Below, one piece after another: positions 1-6,021 of a stretch of DNA of 8,149 bases (positions are counted from its first letter, which is position 1; the number at the start of each line of letters is the position of its first letter). Source of the stretch: an uncultured Lachnospiraceae bacterium (lineage in GTDB: Bacteria > Bacillota > Clostridia > Lachnospirales > Lachnospiraceae); assembly GCA_947174985.1 (NCBI GenBank), contig CAMWLB010000128.1:1-8149 (forward strand), given 5' to 3'. Both the position numbers and the translations under genes were made by a program. The notes under the pieces were generated by a model that saw nothing but the letters and a program-made list of their open reading frames with translations, ran no database searches and was not told the origin of the DNA.

Positions 1-1441
1 CTCTTCCTATATTGTCGTCCTTCGGAATTTCGTACATAATATCCAGCATAAACTCTTCGATAATAGAACGGAGCGCCCTTGCGCCGGTCTCGCGCTCCAA
101 CGCCTTCTCCGCGATAGCTTCCAGAGCCTCCTCCGAAAAATCAAGCTTCACCTCGTCCAGCTCAAGCAGCTTCTGATACTGCTTCAAAATAGCATTCTTC
201 GGCTCCTTCAATATCTTCACCATCATCTCCTTAGTGAGTCCCTGCAGCGTGAAGATAATCGGCAGACGGCCTATAAACTCGGGAATCATGCCGAATTTCC
301 TGATATCCTCAACCGTCACTTTGGCTATCAGGTTCTTATCTTTGTCAAAACGATCCTTGAGCTGTCCGTTAAAGCCCATGGAACTCTGCTTCGTCAGGCG
401 CTCCTTGTTAATCAGCTCTAAATCAGGAAAAGCACCCCCGCAGATAAAAAGGATATTGCGGGTATTAATCGTCGCCAAAGGCACCATTGCATTTTTGCTG
501 TTTGCGCCCACGGGTACCTCTACCTCCGCACCCTCTAAAAGCTTTAACATACCCTGCTGCACGGATTCACCGCTGACATCACGGGAATTATTGTTCTTCT
601 TCTTTGCAATCTTGTCTATTTCATCAATAAAAATTATACCGCGCTCTGCCTTTTCCACATCATTGTCGGCAGCCGCTAACAGCTTGGACACCACGCTCTC
701 AATATCGTCGCCGATATAACCTGCCTCTGTCAGAGAAGTTGCATCCGCAATGGCAAGCGGCACGTCCAAAAGCCGTGCAAGCGTCTTAACCAGATAGGTC
801 TTGCCACATCCGGTCGGTCCAATCATCAGCATATTGGATTTTTCAATCTCAATTTCATCCATGGTATTGGTCGCAACGCGCTTGTAGTGATTATATACCG
901 CCACGGAGATTGCCTTCTTTGCATGCTCCTGTCCCACCACATACTCATCAAGACTCGCTTTTATCTTATGGGGTGCCGGAATGTCACGGATATTGAAAAC
1001 CGGCTGTGCCTCTTTTTCCTTCTCCTTTTTCTTTTTCAGACGCTGTTTGTTTGGAATACCGCCTTCACCCTGCAGATCGGCAATATTGACAAAGCTGATA
1101 TTGGGAAAGCCTTTTCCCAAGTCCTGTCCAAAAGAAGGATTGTTCAAAAGTCCCTGATAGTCAAACTGACTTACCGTATCCATTGTCTTATGCATACAAT
1201 CGTTGCATACCGTTATATTATTGGGAAGCTTGATCATTTTTCCCGTCTTACTCTCCGGACGCCTGCAGATGAAGCACACATCTTCATATTCCTTTTGCGG
1301 CTCATCCTGTTCATTCTTTTCGGAAGCTCCTCTTTCTGTCTCACTGCTGCCTTCCGCTTCCTTACCGCCAGCCGCCTTTACCTGCTCCTCCTCCGGATTT
1401 TCCTTATCTCCATCTGTGTATATATTATCGTAATCTGACAT
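1..1441 (-). CDS. clpX: ClpX-type AAA+ unfoldase with acidic N-terminal extension (3' end outside window)
   Basis: This is the ATP-driven unfoldase that feeds proteins into the ClpP peptidase in the cytosol. The visible 480 codons hold an acidic extension (residues 1-55), a four-cysteine zinc finger (C56, C59, C79, C82), a lysine-rich linker, then the AAA+ module: Walker A GPTGCGKT (208-215), pore-1 loop GYIG (241-244), Walker B with IDE (D273, E274), and sensor-2 GAR (453-455). The reading frame is open to the window edge, so the C-terminus (probably a few dozen residues) is missing. ATG at 1441 is preceded by AGGAG with a 7-nt spacer. Compared with the E. coli protein as I recall it, three things are unusual. 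The zinc finger normally starts near residue 15. The RKH triplet of the pore-2 loop is absent (ANSKN at 313-317). The IGF loop reads MGF (355-357). The family assignment is firm. Whether this is the housekeeping ClpX or a second paralogue cannot be decided here; no clpP or tig gene is adjacent. Confidence 0.93.
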   Translation of the reverse strand, partial: MSDYDNIYTDGDKENPEEEQVKAAGGKEAEGSSETERGASEKNEQDEPQKEYEDVCFICRRPESKTGKMIKLPNNITVCNDCMHKTMDTVSQFDYQGLLNNPSFGQDLGKGFPNISFVNIADLQGEGGIPNKQRLKKKKEKEKEAQPVFNIRDIPAPHKIKASLDEYVVGQEHAKKAISVAVYNHYKRVATNTMDEIEIEKSNMLMIGPTGCGKTYLVKTLARLLDVPLAIADATSLTEAGYIGDDIESVVSKLLAAADNDVEKAERGIIFIDEIDKIAKKKNNNSRDVSGESVQQGMLKLLEGAEVEVPVGANSKNAMVPLATINTRNILFICGGAFPDLELINKERLTKQSSMGFNGQLKDRFDKDKNLIAKVTVEDIRKFGMIPEFIGRLPIIFTLQGLTKEMMVKILKEPKNAILKQYQKLLELDEVKLDFSEEALEAIAEKALERETGARALRSIIEEFMLDIMYEIPKDDNIGR

Positions 1442-1497
1442 GTTCCCTCTCCTATTATCAAAATAAATATCTAGTCCTATATATTTTTACGTAAACT

Positions 1498-1526
1498 ATT
1501 ATATCGGATACATGGCGTATGTACAA
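1498..1526 (-). promoter_or_regulatory. Probable sigma-A promoter of the clpX-like gene
   Basis: On the minus strand a perfect TATAAT (1498-1503) lies 17 bp downstream of TTGTAC (1521-1526), a weak -35 match. The predicted start is near 1491, giving a leader of about 50 nt that ends in AGGAGAGGG before the ATG. The promoter sits between element A and the gene, so the element has not separated gene from promoter. Confidence 0.6.
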
Positions 1527-1577
1527 GTGAAGTTTTTCTAAAAAAGAGGGGGATGAGTTGCGGCTGCAGAAATTGGG

Positions 1578-1594
1578 TTGCGGCAGGGGACGCC
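1578..1594 (+). repeat. Left terminal inverted repeat of element A
   Basis: TTGCGGCAGGGGACGCC matches the reverse complement of the right end (2060-2076) at 14 of 17 positions. It also resembles the left end of element B (5713-5728). Confidence 0.65.
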
Positions 1595-1726
1595 TGTACG
1601 GCAGTCTATTCCCAAGGAGCCGCGCTCTCGCTCGGAAAGAAGCGTAGCAGTACTAAGCTCGAAAATACCTCGCTAAGTACTGACGCTTCTTAACGGGCTC
1701 CTTCGGGAATAGACTGCCGTACAGGC
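1592..1726. repeat. Left subterminal hairpin of element A
   Basis: The outer arms 1592-1621 and 1696-1726 pair over 30 bp with one bulged base. An inner stem (1637-1644 with 1684-1691, then 1648-1657 with 1673-1682) continues the hairpin. Between outer and inner stem lies an asymmetric loop. Read on the minus strand, it has CGTT on one side and TCCGAGCGAGAGCGC on the other (the motif's GCGCTCTCGCTCGG complement is at 1622-1635). The right-hand hairpin has the same loop although the stems share little sequence. Confidence 0.8.
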
Positions 1727-1923
1727 TGCTACCTGGCAAACGCTTTATGCGGCGGCGTAAACGCGCCGCAACGTCGGCAGTGACAGTAAGCAGCAAAAGT
1801 GACGGCAGACGCAAGTTTGCGTAGGCAAAGTAGTCCATACAATACTGTGTTTCCACAAACTTGACTTGCTGCCTTTTTAGCGAAGCAAAAGCAAGGCGCA
1901 CGGCGCCCCTTTGACGGCTTTCA

Positions 1924-2062
1924 GCCGGAAGAGGAGTTATATGCCTGTGCAGACCGTATAAAAACGCCGGCACTTAGGCGCTGTCTTTTAGCGCCTTATG
2001 TACCGCTGCGTTTTTATCCGAGCGAGAGCGCGTCTGCACAGGCATATAACTCCTCTTCCGGC
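1924..2062. repeat. Right subterminal hairpin of element A, perfect 31-bp arms
   Basis: Arms 1924-1954 and 2032-2062 are exact reverse complements over 31 bp. The 77-nt interior (1955-2031) contains an ATAAAAACGC/GCGTTTTTAT stem, an apical AGGCGCT/AGCGCCT hairpin, and the motif CCGAGCGAGAGCGC at 2018-2031. The interior is identical, base for base, to 5882-5958 in element B. The outer stem differs at four pairs, all compensated. It could act as a cruciform or folded ssDNA, or as RNA if transcribed. Confidence 0.9.
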
Positions 2063-2076
2063 GTGACTTGCCGCAA
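2060..2076 (-). repeat. Right terminal inverted repeat of element A
   Basis: GGCGTGACTTGCCGCAA. The first 16 bases are identical to the right end of element B (5987-6002), and the whole is inverted relative to the left end at 1578-1594. It overlaps the last three bases of the hairpin arm. Confidence 0.75.
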
Positions 2077-2113
2077 TGCCCCCCTGCACCTTATTCAGCA
2101 AAGCGCAAATAAA

Positions 2114-2149
2114 ACTGCCCCAAAGGCCTTTCCTTCCTTTTGGGGCAGT
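2114..2149 (-). terminator. Rho-independent terminator of htrA
   Basis: Arms 2114-2126 and 2136-2149 pair as ACTGCCCCAAA(A)GG around a 9-nt loop. On the minus strand the stem is followed by TTTTATTTGCG. It begins about 49 nt after the htrA stop codon and lies before element A, so htrA transcripts should end before reaching the element. Confidence 0.88.
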
Positions 2150-2197
2150 CATAATCACGACACCGGAAAGTGCGCTATGCGCCTTCCATCTATTTTT

Positions 2198-3628
2198 TTA
2201 GTCTTCCGTCGGTCTGCTTCCGAGTGTTACCTGCAGGACAACCTCTACATACTCGCCGTTTATGTTACGCATAACAACAATTTCCACAGTCTCGCCCGGC
2301 GCGTAATATTCCAGCGCTTCGCGCAGCTCCTCCGCTGTCAGAAGCTTTTCACCACCCAGCTTGATAATGATATCGCCAAGCAGCATACCGCCTTCGGCTG
2401 CCGGTGTTCCTTCCTCTACGCTGGACGCGATAACACCTTTGGGACTTCCGTACAACTCCGCCACATCAGCGGTAACGGTACGTGGTACGATACCAAGATA
2501 TCCTGCCTCTGCCACCTTATTGCGTACTTCTTTTGTCATCAAATCCTCTAAAATCGGTTTTGCTGCGGAAATCGGAATCGCATAACACATTCCCTCCACC
2601 AGTGTGTCTCCTATCTTATTAGAATTGATACCAACCACTTCGCCATTTATATTGAGCAGCGCACCGCCGGAATTACCGGGATTGATCGCTGCATTTGTCT
2701 GAATGAAAGTGCCGATGGAACCATCCTCCAGCTCCACGTCACGGTTCAGTGCACTGACAATGCCATTTGTTACAGACTGCCCATAGCCCAGCGCGTTGCC
2801 GATAGCAACAACTGGCTCTCCGAGCTTTAAGCTGTCGGAATCTCCCATTTTGGCAATGGATATGGCATTTTGTGTTTCCTGACTCAAAGAAGTTTTGGGA
2901 ACCGCAATAATGGCAAGATCCATATCTTCGTCCGTTCCTTTAATGACAGCCTCTACATCTGTGTCGTCCACAAAATGCACCATGAGCTTTTTTGCATCCT
3001 CAACCACATGGTAATTGGTTGCAATCAGAATCTCATTTTCATTTTCTCCCACAATAATACCGGAAACGCTTGCCTCGCCTTCACGCTCTCTCGGCTGCCC
3101 GAAATATGTGACCTGCTCCACGTAATTGTTTACAATGGAAACCATCGCAGGCATCGCGTCTTCCACCACCGCAGATACATCAAAATTGACTTTCGTAACG
3201 GCGCCTGCACTGACGGTATTGGCATCCGCTCCATTTTCCTTCAGAAGCTCCCGCAGTTCGTTGATTTCGCTGCGTGCATCCTGAATTTCATTGAGTGCGT
3301 CCTGAATCTCTTCCGGAATGTCATAGCTTGCCGCTTCTGTCCCTGCCGGCTGACGCTTCTCAAGCAATCCCGTTCCCTCGGCTACCGCCCATACGCCGAT
3401 ACCGGCGCTCAGCCCAAAGCACAGCCCAAAACTTACGCTCGCCAACACCTTGCGGAAGCCTGCACCTGCTTTATGCTCTTTTTTCTTCTGAGACTCCGGT
3501 GCCGGTGCTTCAGGCATTATCTGAACTGCCTGCACATCTGCCTGCGGCCTCTGGATTTCTCCAAAGCTCTGCTGCCTTCCGTCTGCATAAGGGCTGTTAC
3601 CATTCGTATACTCATTATTCTCGTACAT
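2198..3628 (-). CDS. htrA: Membrane-anchored HtrA/DegP-like serine protease with one PDZ domain
   Basis: This is a surface quality-control protease that degrades misfolded proteins outside the membrane. Its 476 residues run as follows: a hydrophilic cytoplasmic tail (1-58) ending in a basic stretch, one transmembrane segment (about 61-83), a predicted coiled coil (about 104-132), a trypsin-like domain, and a C-terminal PDZ domain (about 377-470) opening with YLGI. The catalytic triad is H207 (in TNYHVV), D237 (in DMDLAI) and S320 (in GNSGGA), so the enzyme should be active. I chose ATG at 3628 because AGAGG lies 8 nt upstream and the cytoplasmic tail then starts normally. The frame is open for 27 more codons upstream, but those have no good ribosome binding site. 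glmS ends 129 nt upstream with no terminator between them, so read-through from glmS is possible. A strong terminator follows. Domain content and length fit Gram-positive HtrA/YkdA-type proteins. Confidence 0.95.
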   Translation of the reverse strand: MYENNEYTNGNSPYADGRQQSFGEIQRPQADVQAVQIMPEAPAPESQKKKEHKAGAGFRKVLASVSFGLCFGLSAGIGVWAVAEGTGLLEKRQPAGTEAASYDIPEEIQDALNEIQDARSEINELRELLKENGADANTVSAGAVTKVNFDVSAVVEDAMPAMVSIVNNYVEQVTYFGQPREREGEASVSGIIVGENENEILIATNYHVVEDAKKLMVHFVDDTDVEAVIKGTDEDMDLAIIAVPKTSLSQETQNAISIAKMGDSDSLKLGEPVVAIGNALGYGQSVTNGIVSALNRDVELEDGSIGTFIQTNAAINPGNSGGALLNINGEVVGINSNKIGDTLVEGMCYAIPISAAKPILEDLMTKEVRNKVAEAGYLGIVPRTVTADVAELYGSPKGVIASSVEEGTPAAEGGMLLGDIIIKLGGEKLLTAEELREALEYYAPGETVEIVVMRNINGEYVEVVLQVTLGSRPTED

Positions 3629-3685
3629 CACAACTACCTCTTTTCTTTCCAATGACAAGACCGCCTGTATCTGAAGCATGGTTTT

Positions 3686-3691
3686 AGTATA
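3686..3691 (-). promoter_or_regulatory. Possible -10 box for htrA
   Basis: TATACT on the minus strand lies about 57 nt before the chosen htrA start, in an AT-rich stretch (3690-3757). No convincing -35 box is found at 16-18 bp (only ACAAAA-like sequence), so this would be a weak or extended promoter, or one used by another sigma factor. No CtsR- or CssR-type operator was recognised. Confidence 0.35.
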
Positions 3692-3757
3692 CTGAACATT
3701 TGTGTACATTTTGTGATTAAATTATGATGTTTGTGTTAATTCAACCATACCACAGCA

Positions 3758-5584
3758 TTATTCTACCGTAACTGACTTTGCAAGGTTTCTGGGCTTATCC
3801 ACATCACAACCCTTCCCGACAGCTACATAATAGCCGAAAAGCTGCAGTGGAATAATGGCTAGAGAATTTGCAAAATAGGGATTCGTCTCCGGAATATAGG
3901 TCACATAATCTGCTGCTTTCTCTATCGCCTTGTTTCCCTCGCAGGTAATCGCCATAACAAACGCGCCCCTTGCCTTTACCTCCACCATATTGCTGATGGT
4001 CTTCTGGTAGAGCGCAGGCTGCGTGGAAACCGCCACAACGAGCGTGCCGTCTTCTATCAGGGAGATGGGGCCATGCTTTAATTCTCCCGCCGGATAGCTT
4101 TCCGAATGTACATAGGAGGTTTCCTTCAATTTCAGGGAACCTTCCAGCGAAATCGCATAATCGATACCCCTTCCGATAAAGAAAATATCCTTTGCCCCTA
4201 CATACCGGTTGGCAAAACGTTGTATCTTTTCCTTTTGTCCCAGTAAAAGCTCTATCTGATTGGGAAGCTTCTTCAAATCTGCCAGAAGCGCTTCAAAAAG
4301 CGTATCGTTAATAGCGCCGCGCACCCTTCCCAGCTTCATGGCAAGCAGATATAGCGCCGCAAGCTGCGCGCTGTACGCTTTGGTCGTTGCCACCGCAATT
4401 TCCGGTCCCGCCCATGTGTACATCACGCTGTCCGCTTCCCTTGCAATACTGCTTCCTACTACATTCACAATGCCGAGCACCTTGAATCCTCTCGACTTTG
4501 CCTCCCGCAGAGCGGCAAGCGTATCAGCCGTCTCACCTGACTGGCTGATGACAATCACCATGGAATTCTCCTCCAGCACCGGATTCCGGTAGCGGAATTC
4601 AGAAGCCACATCTACCTCCACCGGTATTCGCACCAGTCCCTCCAGAATGTACTTTGCCGTCACGCCGGTATGATAAGCGGAACCACAGGCCACAATATGA
4701 ATCCGCTTGACGCTTCTTAACTCCTCATCTGACATATTCAGCTCTTCGATTACAATTTCCCCGTTTTTGATGCGGGGTGAGAGTGTTTCCGCCACGGTTT
4801 TGGGCTGCTCATATATCTCCTTCAGCATAAAATGCTCATAGCCTTCTTTTTCCGCAGCATTGGCATCCCAGTCTATCGTGACAGCTTCTTTTTCAATATC
4901 TTCCTCATCAACACCATAGAAATTGAGCTGGTCTTTTTTTACCCTGACAACCTCCTGGTTGTTTACATAGTACACAGTACGGGTATATTTCAAAATTGCC
5001 GGAACATCGGATGCAATAAAGCAGCCCTTATCGCTCTTCCCGACAATCAGCGGACTGTCCTTGCGCACGGCATATATCTCATCTGGAAAATCTGCAAACA
5101 TAATGCCTAAAGCATAAGACCCTTCAACACGGTGCAGCACCTTTGTAATTGCCTCCAGCGGATTTCCTTTGTAGTAATAATCCAACAGATGCGCCAGTAC
5201 CTCCGTATCCGTGTCAGAAACAAACTGATAGCCCTTTCCTATCATTTTATTCTTCAGCGGAATATAATTTTCAATAATGCCATTGTGCACCACTGCTATC
5301 GTTCCGTCTTTATTAAAATGCGGATGAGAATTGACATCATTGGGAACACCATGCGTCGCCCATCTTGTATGACCGATGCCCACATACCCCGGCATGGTTT
5401 CGCCTCCATGGGTCAGGTTTTCCAGTACCTTTAACCGTCCGACTGCCTTTTGTATATTGATTTTCTCACCATCAAAAACTGCGATTCCCGCAGAATCATA
5501 TCCTCTGTATTCCAATTTAGAAAGTCCGTCAAGTATAATCGGCGCTGCCTTCTCCGCTCCGATGTATCCGACTATTCCACACAT
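3758..5584 (-). CDS. glmS: Glutamine--fructose-6-phosphate aminotransferase (glucosamine-6-phosphate synthase)
   Basis: It makes glucosamine-6-phosphate from fructose-6-phosphate and glutamine, the first committed step toward UDP-GlcNAc, peptidoglycan and other wall glycans. The 608 residues match the family's full length. The N-terminal glutaminase domain (2 to about 240) has the nucleophile Cys2 directly after Met1, then GHTRWATHG (71-79), HNG (100-102) and SDTDTE (123-128). Two sugar-isomerase domains follow, with CGSAYH (300-305), SQSGET (347-352), a catalytic-type E481 in SLEGSLK, and H504 in ELKHGP. The C-terminal tail LAKSVTVE carries K603. The frame also opens at GTG 5593, but that would place three residues before the Met-Cys and block the N-terminal nucleophile, so ATG 5584 is the start. 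All key residues are present. It has its own candidate promoter; element B lies directly upstream of that. Confidence 0.98.
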   Translation of the reverse strand: MCGIVGYIGAEKAAPIILDGLSKLEYRGYDSAGIAVFDGEKINIQKAVGRLKVLENLTHGGETMPGYVGIGHTRWATHGVPNDVNSHPHFNKDGTIAVVHNGIIENYIPLKNKMIGKGYQFVSDTDTEVLAHLLDYYYKGNPLEAITKVLHRVEGSYALGIMFADFPDEIYAVRKDSPLIVGKSDKGCFIASDVPAILKYTRTVYYVNNQEVVRVKKDQLNFYGVDEEDIEKEAVTIDWDANAAEKEGYEHFMLKEIYEQPKTVAETLSPRIKNGEIVIEELNMSDEELRSVKRIHIVACGSAYHTGVTAKYILEGLVRIPVEVDVASEFRYRNPVLEENSMVIVISQSGETADTLAALREAKSRGFKVLGIVNVVGSSIAREADSVMYTWAGPEIAVATTKAYSAQLAALYLLAMKLGRVRGAINDTLFEALLADLKKLPNQIELLLGQKEKIQRFANRYVGAKDIFFIGRGIDYAISLEGSLKLKETSYVHSESYPAGELKHGPISLIEDGTLVVAVSTQPALYQKTISNMVEVKARGAFVMAITCEGNKAIEKAADYVTYIPETNPYFANSLAIIPLQLFGYYVAVGKGCDVDKPRNLAKSVTVE

Positions 5585-5585
5585 T

Positions 5586-5595
5586 CTCCTCACCT
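5586..5595 (-). promoter_or_regulatory. glmS ribosome binding site
   Basis: AGGTGAGGAG ends one base before ATG 5584. Pairing through the AGGTGA part gives a normal spacing of about 5 nt, whereas the AGGAG part alone would be too close. It supports ATG 5584 over the in-frame GTG at 5593, which lies inside this site. Confidence 0.7.
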
Positions 5596-5650
5596 GTCTG
5601 CCCCAGTTCTCGCTGAAGCCCTTTCTTTTTTCACAAATACATCTACCTCT

Positions 5651-5680
5651 AATGTATCACATTTGCGGTATGGGTGTAAA
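5651..5680 (-). promoter_or_regulatory. Candidate sigma-A promoter of glmS
   Basis: TTTACA (5675-5680, five of six to consensus) and TACATT (5651-5656, four of six) are 18 bp apart on the minus strand. The predicted leader is about 60 nt. The whole stretch from the element boundary to the start codon is only about 128 nt, and I find no glmS ribozyme-like core in it. Confidence 0.5.
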
Positions 5681-5725
5681 GGGATTTATCTCGCCAAAAG
5701 TTCTACTTGTTTTTCCGCAAGTGAC

Positions 5726-5764
5726 GCCTGAACAGCGCCTTCGGGAATATGGCGCTGTTCAGGC
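5726..5764. repeat. Reduced left hairpin of element B
   Basis: GCCTGAACAGCGCC (5726-5739) pairs perfectly with 5751-5764 around an 11-nt loop starting TTCGGGAATA. In element A the same TTCGGGAATA sequence lies inside the right arm of the longer hairpin. This suggests that element B lost the inner half of the structure and re-formed a shorter palindrome. Confidence 0.7.
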
Positions 5765-5850
5765 TGTTCGCCGGCAAAAACTCGAACTGCAGTCCACCAT
5801 TTCTACCAAACGCCCACAAGGGCGGGAGTAGCGCACTTTCGCCGCATTCA

Positions 5851-5989
5851 GCCGTCAGCGGAGCTATATGCCTGTGCAGACCGTATAAAAACGCCGGCAC
5901 TTAGGCGCTGTCTTTTAGCGCCTTATGTACCGCTGCGTTTTTATCCGAGCGAGAGCGCGTCTGCACAGGCATATAGCTCCGCTGACGGC
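5851..5989. repeat. Right subterminal hairpin of element B, perfect 31-bp arms
   Basis: Arms 5851-5881 and 5959-5989 are exact reverse complements over 31 bp. The interior 5882-5958 is identical to element A's 1955-2031, including CCGAGCGAGAGCGC at 5945-5958. Relative to element A, stem positions 5, 6, 9 and 14 of the arm differ and the opposite arm carries all four matching changes. Confidence 0.9.
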
Positions 5990-6021
5990 GTGACTTGCCG
6001 CACACCGCACCCTCGCGCCCT

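Larger units (their letters stand above)
1578..2076. mobile_element. Element A: 499-bp palindrome-ended repeat, MITE-like, non-coding
   Basis: The ends form an inverted repeat: TTGCGGCAGGGGACGCC at 1578-1594, and the complement of TTGCGGCAAGTCACGCC at 2060-2076. Just inside each end lies a long hairpin (1592-1726 and 1924-2062), both carrying the motif TCCGAGCGAGAGCGC, in opposite orientations. The middle (1727-1923) is variable, with small hairpins at 1749-1769 and 1809-1822. A related shorter copy lies at 5713-6002. I see no transposase and no clear target-site duplication, so mobility is inferred from the repeated ends and intergenic location. The element occupies the gap between the htrA terminator and the clpX promoter. 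An open frame of 106 codons on the minus strand starts inside the hairpin and appears to be a by-product of the palindrome. Confidence 0.75.
5713..6002. mobile_element. Element B: 290-bp shorter relative of element A
   Basis: The right end (5987-6002) is identical to that of element A. The left end (TTCCGCAAGTGACGCC at 5713-5728) is its inverted partner with 13 of 16 matches. The right hairpin (5851-5989) has the same 77-nt interior as element A. The left hairpin is reduced to a simple 14-bp stem (5726-5764) that has lost the conserved motif. The middle (5765-5850) is short and has a small CGCCC/GGGCG hairpin at 5811-5824. The element starts about 20 bp after the glycosyltransferase stop and ends just before the glmS promoter. 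No transposase or clear target duplication is seen. A 65-codon open frame across it has no support as a gene. Confidence 0.75.

Noticed and set aside
887..1438. Long plus-strand open frame opposite the clpX-like gene
   Set aside because: It is the antisense shadow of a clear AAA+ coding frame with intact motifs; the hydrophobic translation results from complementing charged codons.
1653..1973. 106-codon minus-strand open frame beginning MPAFLYGLHRH
   Set aside because: It starts inside the palindromic hairpin of element A and runs through the inverted-repeat arms. The related frame in element B shares only the hairpin-encoded start and then diverges completely. There is no ribosome binding site or domain. 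It is best explained as a by-product of the repeat.
1578..2076. CRISPR array or tRNA/rRNA gene in the repeat-rich gap
   Set aside because: The repeats are inverted and occur as two hairpins, not as regularly spaced direct repeats. No tRNA cloverleaf or rRNA-like sequence was recognised.
2870..3655. 261-codon plus-strand open frame opposite htrA
   Set aside because: It is a shadow of the protease gene, whose catalytic triad and PDZ domain lie on the other strand. Its translation is rich in Cys and His with no domain.
3629..3757. Terminator between glmS and htrA
   Set aside because: No stable stem with a following U tract is visible on the minus strand here; the region is simply AT-rich.
5703..5900. 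65-codon minus-strand open frame across element B
   Set aside because: It has the same hairpin-derived first residues as the frame in element A, no conserved remainder, and no ribosome binding site.
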